Shown: piece after piece, positions 1 through 6,114 of the stretch
How the letters are laid out: every line of letters starts with the position of its first letter
How positions within the stretch are numbered: the first letter of the stretch is position 1
Source: an uncultured Lachnospiraceae bacterium
GTDB lineage: Bacteria; Bacillota; Clostridia; Lachnospirales; Lachnospiraceae
Assembly: GCA_946183625.1 (NCBI GenBank)
Contig: CAMHCL010000047.1
Span: 1 to 11,294 of the forward strand
DNA: 11,294 nt
Reading direction: 5' to 3'
Made by a program: the position numbers and the translations under genes
Notes under the pieces: generated by a model
Told to the model about the DNA's origin: nothing
Databases searched by the model: none
Seen by the model: only the letters and a program-made list of their open reading frames with translations

Positions 1-126
1 ACCCTTTTGTAAACAATCCATGAACGAATAGTAAATATTTGTCTAATATTCACTAATATTTCACAAATAATACATAAGCGGTTCAATGATTAAACACATT
101 TATGTGAATTCCGAAAAACACTGTTT
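1..126. other. AT-rich non-coding stretch downstream of pilT, with short repeats
   Basis: No gene is visible in this 126-base edge region. It holds three 10-base-phased copies of an AATATT-centred unit at 31-60 (GTAAATATTT, GTCTAATATT, CACTAATATT) and an inverted repeat CACATTTATGTG at 95-106. No GC-rich terminator hairpin follows pilT, so transcription could continue to genes beyond position 1. Whether it is a leader for further pilus genes cannot be seen. Confidence 0.4.
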
Positions 127-1182
127 TTAGTACAGGTTCTTCTTCATTCCCAGCTGATCCTGAGCATACATAAGAGCCATTTCCTTAGTGATCTGTCCGT
201 TCCTAAACAGTTCAGTAAGCGCATCATCCATGGTGACCATACCGATACCCCTGGATGTCTGGATTGATGACTCGATCTGGTGTGTCTTACCTTCACGGAT
301 CTGCGCTCTGATAGCTGGTGTTCCAAGCATTACCTCGAATGCAGCAACTCGTCCGTTTCCATCAACAGTAGGAATAAGCTGCTGTGATATAACACCCTCG
401 ATAACCATTGCAAGCTGAATACGTATCTGCTGCTGCTGGTGAGGTGGGAAAACGTCGATGATACGGTCGATAGTTGAAGCAGCACCGATTGTATGCAGCG
501 TTGAGAAAACCAAGTGACCTGTCTCAGCTGCCGTGATAGCGATCTGAATTGTTTCAGGGTCACGCATCTCACCTACGAGGATAACATCAGGGTCCTCACG
601 GAGTGCTGCACGAAGAGCATTATCGAAGGAAAGTGTATCCATACCAAGCTCTCTCTGGTTAACTATTGACTTCTTGTGATGATGTATGTACTCTATAGGA
701 TCCTCAAGTGTGATGATATGAGCACCTATATTTTCATTACATTTATTAATTACAGAAGCAAGAGTTGTAGACTTACCTGATCCTGTAGGGCCAGTAACAA
801 GTACGAGTCCTCTCTTCTTCTTATAAAGCTCAACTACCGCATGTGGCAGACCAAGCTGTTCAGGCTTAGGGATAACTGTATCGATTTTTCGATAAGCAGC
901 TGCCATATTACCCTTGTCCATATATACGTTTACACGGAATCTACCCTTCTCGCCAACAGAGTATGCGAAGTCGCACTCACCTCTGTCCTTGAGGATAGCT
1001 TTCTGACGTTCATTCATTGTCATACCGATACTCTCAGCACAATCAGATGCTGTAAGTGGTGGTACATCAACCTCTTTAAGCTGTCCGTGAATTCTGAACT
1101 TCGGCGGAATACCTACCGCCAGATGAATATCTGATGCATTTTCATCAACCGCGAGGCTGAGGAGTTCGTCCATATCTACCAT
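127..1182 (-). CDS. pilT: Type IV pilus retraction ATPase PilT
   Basis: This is a hexameric secretion-type ATPase that powers pilus disassembly at the cytoplasmic face of the membrane. It has 351 residues, the normal PilT length. Visible motifs are the N-terminal ASDIH segment (residues 16-20), Walker A GPTGSGKS (131-138), the Asp box around LEDPIEY (159-165), Walker B with catalytic Glu in LVGEMRD (202-208, E205), the His box TGHLVFSTLHT (221-231), and a C-terminal AIRAQIREGK (290-299) resembling the AIRNLIRE motif typical of PilT. The tetracysteine zinc motif of PilB is absent, which separates it from the extension motor upstream. The ATG at 1182 has a G-rich site (GGGGG) about 10 bases upstream; a second ATG three codons later is possible. 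It lies 84 bases after pilB with no convincing terminator between, so co-transcription is likely. PilU is the alternative, but the AIRxxIRE motif and the neighbouring pilB favour PilT. Confidence 0.95.
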   Translation of the reverse strand: MVDMDELLSLAVDENASDIHLAVGIPPKFRIHGQLKEVDVPPLTASDCAESIGMTMNERQKAILKDRGECDFAYSVGEKGRFRVNVYMDKGNMAAAYRKIDTVIPKPEQLGLPHAVVELYKKKRGLVLVTGPTGSGKSTTLASVINKCNENIGAHIITLEDPIEYIHHHKKSIVNQRELGMDTLSFDNALRAALREDPDVILVGEMRDPETIQIAITAAETGHLVFSTLHTIGAASTIDRIIDVFPPHQQQQIRIQLAMVIEGVISQQLIPTVDGNGRVAAFEVMLGTPAIRAQIREGKTHQIESSIQTSRGIGMVTMDDALTELFRNGQITKEMALMYAQDQLGMKKNLY

Positions 1183-1203
1183 AAATGATTGACCCCCATT
1201 TCT

Positions 1204-1251
1204 TTAATAGTCTAATTTATTCTTTGGTTAATAGTGTATATTATTTATAGT
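1204..1251. repeat. Short TTAATAGT-type repeats between pilB and pilT
   Basis: TTAATAGT occurs at 1204-1211 and again at 1228-1235 (24 bases apart), with a one-mismatch copy TTTATAGT at 1244-1251 (16 bases further). All are in the same orientation in the 84-base pilB-pilT spacer. No clear promoter was found with them. They may be coincidental in AT-rich sequence. Confidence 0.3.
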
Positions 1252-1266
1252 ATAAAAAAATCTCTT

Positions 1267-2985
1267 TTAATATTCATCACCGGCTGTGTAAACTATCTTC
1301 TTCATCTCAGCCATCGATGTGGTTCCCTTAAGAACGTGTCTTGCAGCTGACATCTTCAGTGTAGACATTCCTTCTTTAAGAGCCTGCTCTTCGATAACGT
1401 CTGCAGTAGCGCCCCTTGCTATAACAGCACCAAGTTCCTTGGAAACCGGCATCATTTCATACACACCGATACGTCCTGAATAACCTGTGTCGTTACAGAG
1501 CGGACATCCGTCCGGTTCGTAAACAACTACATCTTCATCAGGATCGTCTACGCCGAGGATTTCCTTTTCATTATCATCAGCAAGTCTAGGCTGACGACAT
1601 GATGTACAAAGTCTTCTAACAAGTCTCTGAGCAATAACACCTACAAGAGCATCTCCGGCAACGTATGGCTCAATTCCCATATCGATGATACGAGTAACCG
1701 TTGAAGCAGCTGAATTTGTATGGAGTGTCGAAACAACAAGGTGTCCTGTGATAGCAGCCTGTACAGCTATCTGAGCAGTCTCGCCGTCTCGGATCTCTCC
1801 GATCATTATTATGTCAGGGTCCTGACGGAGGATAGATCTAAGAGCTGCGGCAAATGTCATCTCTGCTTTTACATTAACCTGTACCTGGTTGATACCGTTG
1901 ATATTTGCCTCGACAGGATCCTCAACTGTAATGATATTAACTTCTTCTTTGTTAAGTTCTGAAAGAGATGTATAAAGTGTTGTAGATTTACCAGAACCTG
2001 TAGGTCCTGTAACAAGGATGATACCATGAGGATTACTAAGGATACCATCAAACACTTCAATCTCATCTGGTGAAAAACCAAGTCCTGACTTAGGTTTTGT
2101 AAGTCCATCCTTGGATGTAAGTCTCATAACCGTCTTCTCTCCGAAAACTGTAGGCAGAATAGAAACACGGACATCAAACTCTTTTCTATCTACAATAATA
2201 GTAATACGACCATCCTGAGGCTTTCTCTTCTCAGCTATATCCATACCACCGATGATCTTGATACGAGCTGTGATAGCAGGAAGCATTCCGATCTCGTATG
2301 ACATCACGTGCTTTAAAGCACCATCTATACGATAACGTACACGAACGCTGGTTTCGAGTGCTTCGATATGAATATCAGATGCACGCTGACGAACACCGCC
2401 TTCAATGATTTCGTTAACGAGCTTAACGATAGGAGAATTATCAATCTCACCATCATACTCATCCTTCTCTTCATCGCCCTCGTCGCTCATATTCTCAATA
2501 CGATATGCTTCAGCAGCCTCCATGGCACGAGCTGAACCATAATACTTGGCAATGACATTCTCTATCTCATCCTGGAATGCAAGAAGAGGTTCAATTCTAA
2601 GCCCCGTTGAAATACTTATATCATCAACAGCCATAAGATCCATAGGATCCGCCATGGCTACCTTCAGTATGTTCGGGTTGTCCTCCGCAAAGCATACAGG
2701 CATAACTCTGTATTTACTTACTAAACTTTCTGGGATTAATTTAAGAACATTTTCATCAATCTTCGCAGCCTGTATATCGACGAAATCGATACCCATCTGC
2801 GTTGTAAGAACTGTGATAAGGAGTTCACGGGAGATGAAACCCATGTCCATGATAATGTTACCTATCATGCCTCCCTCTTCTTTTTGCTTTGCAAGTGCTT
2901 CCTGAAGCTGTTCCTCAGTGATAGCACCAGCCTCAACAAGAAGGTCACCTACACGAATCTTCTTTCTTGCTCCAGCTAAACGCAT
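1267..2985 (-). CDS. pilB: Type IV pilus assembly (extension) ATPase PilB/GspE family
   Basis: This is the motor ATPase that drives pilin polymerisation, acting as a cytoplasmic hexamer under the inner-membrane platform protein PilC. Its 572 residues fit PilB. In order it has two tandem MshEN-like motifs (about 11-34 and 40-63), the rest of the GspE/PilB N-terminal domain (to about 150), an acidic linker (about 166-182), then the ATPase core. The core shows ASDIHIE (202-208), Walker A GPTGSGKS (327-334), Asp box ITVEDPVE (352-359), Walker B IMIGEIRD (393-400, E397) and His box TGHLVVSTLHT (413-423). A C-terminal zinc-binding tetracysteine (C460, C463, C494, C497) is diagnostic of PilB/GspE against PilT. 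The ATG start has a strong GGGAGAGG site 10 bases upstream and a promoter within the 133-base spacer. A type II secretion GspE is possible by sequence, but the adjacent pilT makes a pilus much more likely. Confidence 0.95.
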   Translation of the reverse strand: MRLAGARKKIRVGDLLVEAGAITEEQLQEALAKQKEEGGMIGNIIMDMGFISRELLITVLTTQMGIDFVDIQAAKIDENVLKLIPESLVSKYRVMPVCFAEDNPNILKVAMADPMDLMAVDDISISTGLRIEPLLAFQDEIENVIAKYYGSARAMEAAEAYRIENMSDEGDEEKDEYDGEIDNSPIVKLVNEIIEGGVRQRASDIHIEALETSVRVRYRIDGALKHVMSYEIGMLPAITARIKIIGGMDIAEKRKPQDGRITIIVDRKEFDVRVSILPTVFGEKTVMRLTSKDGLTKPKSGLGFSPDEIEVFDGILSNPHGIILVTGPTGSGKSTTLYTSLSELNKEEVNIITVEDPVEANINGINQVQVNVKAEMTFAAALRSILRQDPDIIMIGEIRDGETAQIAVQAAITGHLVVSTLHTNSAASTVTRIIDMGIEPYVAGDALVGVIAQRLVRRLCTSCRQPRLADDNEKEILGVDDPDEDVVVYEPDGCPLCNDTGYSGRIGVYEMMPVSKELGAVIARGATADVIEEQALKEGMSTLKMSAARHVLKGTTSMAEMKKIVYTAGDEY

Positions 2986-2995
2986 AATTCAAATA

Positions 2996-3003
2996 CCTCT
3001 CCC
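2996..3003 (-). promoter_or_regulatory. Shine-Dalgarno site of pilB
   Basis: The minus strand reads GGGAGAGG, with the AGAGG part ending 10 bases before the pilB ATG at 2985. It fixes that start. Its upstream edge abuts a 12-base palindrome, so any structure there could affect ribosome access. Confidence 0.7.
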
Positions 3004-3014
3004 ATTACGTAATG
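3003..3014. repeat. Perfect 12-base palindrome in the pilB leader
   Basis: CATTACGTAATG reads identically on both strands. It lies downstream of the predicted pilB transcription start and directly against the ribosome-binding site. It could be a binding site for a dimeric regulator. With no spacer it would make only a weak RNA hairpin. Function is inferred from position alone. Confidence 0.5.
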
Positions 3015-3031
3015 TTTATGTCAACTAATTC

Positions 3032-3060
3032 ATTATAACATACAATTATACATATGAAAA
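3032..3060 (-). promoter_or_regulatory. Predicted housekeeping promoter for pilB-pilT (extended -10)
   Basis: On the minus strand a perfect -10 hexamer TATAAT (3032-3037) is preceded by TGT, giving the extended -10 element TGnTATAAT. A -35 of TTTTCA (3055-3060, four of six matches to TTGACA) lies exactly 17 bases upstream. Transcription would start near 3025, leaving a leader of about 40 bases before the pilB ATG. It marks the pilus ATPase pair as a separate transcription unit from the housekeeping block upstream. Confidence 0.65.
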
Positions 3061-3078
3061 GAAAATTTTATTGGTCAT

Positions 3079-3088
3079 ATTGTACAAT
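3079..3088. repeat. 10-base palindrome upstream of the pilB promoter
   Basis: ATTGTACAAT is a perfect palindrome centred about 26 bases upstream of the -35 hexamer edge-to-centre distance, in the 133-base spacer between the U32 gene and pilB. It could be an operator half of a two-site arrangement with the palindrome at 3003-3014, but the two sequences are not alike. A match by chance in an AT-rich spacer is quite possible. Confidence 0.3.
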
Positions 3089-3118
3089 TAAATTCGTAGA
3101 AACATCCAAAAACGCCGT

Positions 3119-4363
3119 CTATTTCTGTCTGATGATAACTCCCGGTTCAGGCTTAACATTTCCATCAATATCCAGCTTAACCTTAAGCTTCTCCTTCGGA
3201 TGCGGAGCAGAATCTACGCTCTCACCATATTGATTGATTATCTCACTGACCGTACAAGCAGAATTAGTACCGTCGAAATTCATAACCTCAAGCTTATCCC
3301 CAACACTGAACTTATTCTTCTGATAAAGAACTACATATCCATCTTCTGTCACTTCTTCTACAAGCCCCATATAGACAGCATTTCTGATATAAGTATTATT
3401 ATCATATATCTGATCCTCTTCCGAAGGCTTTCCATAATAGAAACCTCTGGTAAAGTCTCTCATGGTACACGCCGATATCTCATCAAGGTAATGAGGGATC
3501 TTGGAATTATATAACTCCTCTGATTCAAAATAATCATCTATAGCCTCTCTGTATGTTCTCGCACATACCGCTACATACAGATTAGTCTTCATACGTCCCT
3601 CAACTTTTAGAGAAGCAATTCCTGCATCAATTAGATCCGGCAGCTTGTCTACCATGCATAAATCCTTGGAATTGAATATGTAAGTCCCACGCTCATCTTC
3701 TTCTACAGGCAGATACTCACCAGGTCTGGTCTCCTCAACCACTGCGTACTTCCATCTGCATGGATGTGTGCATGCTCCATGATTTGCATCTCTTCCAGTG
3801 AAATAGTTCGAAAGCAGGCACCTTCCCGAATAAGATATACACATAGCTCCATGTATGAATGCTTCTATCTCCATGTCATCAGGTATAGCATCCCTGATTT
3901 CTTTTATTTCTCTAAGAGAAAGCTCTCTGGCAGAAACAACACGCCTGATGCCATGATCGTACCAGAACTTATATGTCATATAATTTGTATTGTTAGCCTG
4001 AGTACTTATGTGTATCTCTTTTTCAGGCATATATTCTCTGGCTATAGTAAACACTCCCGGATCTGATATAAGAACAGCATCTACATCCGTCGTGCCAAGC
4101 CAGCCGAAATATTTCTTGATACCTTCTATGTCACTGTTATGTGCATAGATATTAGCAGTTACATAAACCTTCGCTCCTGCAGCATGAGCATAGTTTACTC
4201 CCTCTATCATTTCTTCCTCAGAAAAATTGTCCGCCCTGGCTCTGAGTCCGAAACTGCTGCCACCTATATAAACCGCATCCGCACCATAATCAACAGCAAC
4301 CTTGAGAGTTTCAAGGCCGCCTGCAGGTATTAATAATTCAGGTTTTTTCATCTTGTCATTCAT
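3119..4363 (-). CDS. Peptidase U32-family protein, probable tRNA wobble-uridine hydroxylation protein (TrhP/YrrO-like)
   Basis: This 414-residue protein matches the length of B. subtilis YrrO. The U32 signature is present: E167-A-F-I-H-G-A-M-C175, then GRC182LLS. Further cysteines at C198 and C202 (in GACTHPC) and C236 (in SKDLC) are candidate iron-sulfur ligands. The N-terminal PELLIPAGGLETL and YGADAVYIGG segments are typical of the family's barrel domain; the C-terminal part from about 330 is a small beta-rich domain. Despite the name, several characterised members act on RNA: TrhP/YrrO in 5-hydroxyuridine at tRNA position 34, and RlhA in 23S rRNA cytidine hydroxylation. The gene immediately upstream looks like TrmR, the methyltransferase that acts after TrhP in B. 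subtilis, which supports the tRNA role. The ATG at 4363 has AGGTG upstream. RlhA-like activity or an old-style protease annotation are the alternatives. Confidence 0.85.
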   Translation of the reverse strand: MNDKMKKPELLIPAGGLETLKVAVDYGADAVYIGGSSFGLRARADNFSEEEMIEGVNYAHAAGAKVYVTANIYAHNSDIEGIKKYFGWLGTTDVDAVLISDPGVFTIAREYMPEKEIHISTQANNTNYMTYKFWYDHGIRRVVSARELSLREIKEIRDAIPDDMEIEAFIHGAMCISYSGRCLLSNYFTGRDANHGACTHPCRWKYAVVEETRPGEYLPVEEDERGTYIFNSKDLCMVDKLPDLIDAGIASLKVEGRMKTNLYVAVCARTYREAIDDYFESEELYNSKIPHYLDEISACTMRDFTRGFYYGKPSEEDQIYDNNTYIRNAVYMGLVEEVTEDGYVVLYQKNKFSVGDKLEVMNFDGTNSACTVSEIINQYGESVDSAPHPKEKLKVKLDIDGNVKPEPGVIIRQK

Positions 4364-4395
4364 TTAACATGCACCTAATCATAATATGTTGGGAA

Positions 4396-5100
4396 TCAAA
4401 CCCTGTCCCCGATTCTAACTACCGAAACAGCAACGCCATCTCCCGCTTCGAGGATAACAGTATCTAGTCTGCTGTCATTTTTTATGTATTGGAGATATTC
4501 ACGCATTCTGTCATGAATGGTTCTGTCTCTCTTTTCAACCAGGAAATGAGATTCCAGGACCTCGCCCTCCTGTAAAATGTTATCTGTCACGATCACTGAA
4601 CCACTATGGACAAGCTTCATAACCTTATCCAGGTAGACCTTATACTGAGCCTTGGCTGCATCTATGAACACGAAATCATATAGATACGATTCATACAAAC
4701 ATCCGCCCCCATCAGACGATAGTTTCCCAATCATGTTGTCCAGCGTCTCAGCCGCATCGCCGGGAAAAATCTCTATAAACTCTTCTCTGTTCATAAGAGA
4801 TATATTCTTCTTAGCAGTCGATATTCGTTTCTCATCAAACTCGCATGTATCTATATGATGATTCACTCCCAATGACTTTAGGAATTGATCCATCATAAGA
4901 GCCGAGTATCCAACCGCTGTTCCGATCTCAAGAATCCTCTCAGGTCTGTTCATAGAAAGAAGCACCTTGAGTAAATCTCTGGCTTCAGGTCTTATGACCG
5001 GCACACCATTCTCACGTGCTTCTATATATATGTCGCTCAGCAAGCCCTCATCATCTTGAATGAAGGATCTGATAAAATCTTTCGTTCTATCATCATGCAT
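4396..5100 (-). CDS. trmR: Class I SAM-dependent O-methyltransferase, probable tRNA 5-hydroxyuridine methyltransferase TrmR (YrrM)
   Basis: The protein has 234 residues and a Rossmann methyltransferase fold of the catechol-OMT type. Motif I is ILEIGTAVGYS (56-66), with an acidic SAM ribose ligand at E87. The metal-binding set is visible as FIDAAKAQY (D147) and VTDNIL (D173, N174), typical of the metal-dependent O-methyltransferase 3 family that includes B. subtilis YrrM/TrmR. TrmR converts 5-hydroxyuridine to 5-methoxyuridine at the tRNA wobble position. Its location between the MltG-like gene and the U32 gene mirrors yrrL-yrrM-yrrN/yrrO. The ATG at 5100 follows the upstream stop codon by 3 bases, and its GGTGGAG ribosome site is inside the end of that gene, so translation is probably coupled. 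A small-molecule catechol or caffeoyl-CoA substrate is the alternative; the operon context argues against it. Confidence 0.8.
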   Translation of the reverse strand: MHDDRTKDFIRSFIQDDEGLLSDIYIEARENGVPVIRPEARDLLKVLLSMNRPERILEIGTAVGYSALMMDQFLKSLGVNHHIDTCEFDEKRISTAKKNISLMNREEFIEIFPGDAAETLDNMIGKLSSDGGGCLYESYLYDFVFIDAAKAQYKVYLDKVMKLVHSGSVIVTDNILQEGEVLESHFLVEKRDRTIHDRMREYLQYIKNDSRLDTVILEAGDGVAVSVVRIGDRV

Positions 5101-5103
5101 CTT

Positions 5104-5742
5104 CTATTCTCCACCTTCCGATGCTCCGCTATCAGAAGAGCCATCCGTTGCATCACCGCCATCCTCAGCAGGTGGTACAAAATCATCCCCTTCAGATCCG
5201 CCATCTCCGGCACCCATTTCAGAATTATCATGTATTTCACCGGCATCGGTTATACTAGCGACATCCGTTGTATTATTCAATTCCTCGCCTTCATTTGCCG
5301 TAGCATTTCCACATAAGATTTCAAGAATCTCTGAAGGCTTCATTGAAGGTGATAATCCGTATTTGCCTGGACGGATCTTAGATTCATATTCACCTATCTT
5401 TATCTTAGCCATCATTACGTACTTGTTTCTGACAACACCACTCTCATACAGATTATCAGCAACGCTACTTGTAGAAAAGTCAGGTTCGATCTTCACAATA
5501 GTATACTCTGTACTGCCTGGTGTCTTCGGGATATCCACAAATACTTCATGGCTGAAATTATAGGAAACAGAGAAACCTTTAACAAACAGAAGTATGATAA
5601 GAACATCAATAAGAGCCTGAGCCGCGTAAAAAAGCGCCGTTCTCAGCCTCTTCTCTAATTGATAAGACTTCATCTTCTGAATCTCACGAGGACTCAGTCT
5701 TCTTCCGTTATTCTTACCTGATTTTCTATCTCTACTAGACAT
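5104..5742 (-). CDS. Short MltG/YceG-like membrane protein lacking the transglycosylase domain
   Basis: This 212-residue protein has a basic cytoplasmic N terminus (about 1-34), one membrane helix (about 36-57) and an extracytoplasmic region. Residues about 80-145 resemble the LysM-like subdomain of MltG: a VADNLYESGVVRNKYVM stretch, then a RPGKYGLSPSMKPSEILEIL stretch. The YceG catalytic domain with its conserved glutamate should follow but is missing. Instead the last 67 residues form a low-complexity tail rich in Gly, Ser, Asp and Glu, with 19 acidic residues and no Lys or Arg. Full-length MltG proteins are around 340-380 residues. The gene occupies the yrrL (mltG) position before yrrM, so descent from mltG is likely. 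A longer reading from TTG at 5760 is possible, but ATG at 5742 has AAGGA 10 bases upstream and fits better. It overlaps the ylbF-family gene by 8 bases. Glycan-strand cleavage should not be assumed. Confidence 0.8.
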   Translation of the reverse strand: MSSRDRKSGKNNGRRLSPREIQKMKSYQLEKRLRTALFYAAQALIDVLIILLFVKGFSVSYNFSHEVFVDIPKTPGSTEYTIVKIEPDFSTSSVADNLYESGVVRNKYVMMAKIKIGEYESKIRPGKYGLSPSMKPSEILEILCGNATANEGEELNNTTDVASITDAGEIHDNSEMGAGDGGSEGDDFVPPAEDGGDATDGSSDSGASEGGE

Positions 5743-6061
5743 TGAAATTAAATCCTTCAATCACTTGATTTATAGTATTTCTTAAGAGCTTTGAAAATGC
5801 GCTCTCCGTTCTCAAATATTCGCTTACAAGAGAATTATGAATCAGTTCATCATTCTCATAATACATTTTCAGAATTTCATCATAAGGATTACCTTCTGTA
5901 TATTTTAGCACATCTGAGTATCTCGTCTTGAATTCCTGAATACTGTTATAAAGCTCCGGATTTGCTTTAAGCGCATTTCTGGCATGAATATAATTCTTGT
6001 ATTCCTTAGACTTATATATCATCTGATTTAGTTTTATACATTCAAGTTTTATATCATCCAT
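5735..6061 (-). CDS. YlbF/YmcA family protein
   Basis: This is a small, charged, all-helical protein of 108 residues without signal peptide or membrane segment. Its layout matches the Com_YlbF family: a first helix ending in KLNQMIYKSKEYKNY, a central NPELYNSIQEFKTRY segment (about 35-48) and a long C-terminal helix with SEYLRTESAFSKLL (79-92). In B. subtilis, YlbF, YmcA and YaaT form a complex that associates with RNase Y and affects mRNA processing, competence and sporulation. Here the gene is 53 bases downstream of the RNase J gene, consistent with a role in RNA turnover, though binding to RNase J is not known. The ATG at 6061 has AGGA 8 bases upstream. Which of the paralogues YlbF, YmcA or YheA it corresponds to cannot be decided from sequence alone. 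Confidence 0.8.
   Translation of the reverse strand: MDDIKLECIKLNQMIYKSKEYKNYIHARNALKANPELYNSIQEFKTRYSDVLKYTEGNPYDEILKMYYENDELIHNSLVSEYLRTESAFSKLLRNTINQVIEGFNFNV
5753..5758 (-). promoter_or_regulatory. Shine-Dalgarno site that sets the start of the MltG-like gene
   Basis: GAAGGA on the minus strand lies 10 bases before ATG 5742. It overlaps the alternative TTG codon at 5760, which therefore would have no such site of its own. It sits inside the coding end of the ylbF-family gene, implying coupled translation. Confidence 0.65.
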
Positions 6062-6076
6062 ATTATTTTCCTCAGT

Positions 6077-6114
6077 TTATTCCAGGAATAAGCCTCGCTC
6101 GGATCAGCTGGAAT
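6077..6114 (-). repeat. Overlapping inverted repeats between the RNase J gene and the ylbF-family gene
   Basis: Two inverted repeats share one segment in the 53-base spacer. On the plus strand, ATTCCAG (6079-6085) pairs with CTGGAAT (6108-6114), a 7-base stem with a 22-base loop. TTATTCC (6077-6083) also pairs with GGAATAA (6085-6091) around a single central base, giving a 5-base stem with a 5-base loop in RNA. Both cannot form at once. No U-run follows, so it is not a standard intrinsic terminator. It lies just upstream of the AGGA ribosome site of the ylbF-family gene and may be a processing or translation-control element. Confidence 0.45.

Noticed and set aside
111..130. A possible terminator hairpin at the end of pilT.
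   Set aside because: Only a 4-base AAAC/GTTT stem overlapping the stop codon is present, too weak and AT-rich for an intrinsic terminator.
1252..1266. The T-run after pilB (minus strand) as a rho-independent terminator.
   Set aside because: No GC-containing stem precedes it; the sequence before it is the AT-rich pilB end.
2546..2905. A 119-codon plus-strand frame opposite the pilB N-terminal domain.
   Set aside because: It is antisense to a coding region with clear MshEN-like and GspE motifs, and no protein family is recognisable in it.
3019..3024. A perfect TTGACA on the minus strand before pilB, read as a -35 box.
   Set aside because: Seventeen bases downstream lies the GA-rich ribosome site and no -10-like hexamer. 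The TATAAT upstream with its own -35 is the better promoter.
3119..4363. A secreted collagenase-type protease (PrtC) for the U32 gene.
   Set aside because: No signal peptide is present, and the RNA-modification context with a TrmR-like neighbour and the cysteine pattern fit the TrhP/RlhA group better.
5060..5563. A 167-codon open frame on the plus strand.
   Set aside because: It lies opposite the MltG-like gene and the trmR start. Its Ser/Pro-rich composition is the mirror of the acidic Gly/Ser tail, and the minus-strand genes have ribosome sites and family matches.
5743..5760. An upstream TTG start that would add six residues to the MltG-like protein.
   Set aside because: The TTG overlaps the GAAGGA ribosome site that serves ATG 5742 at good spacing; the added residues show no family feature.
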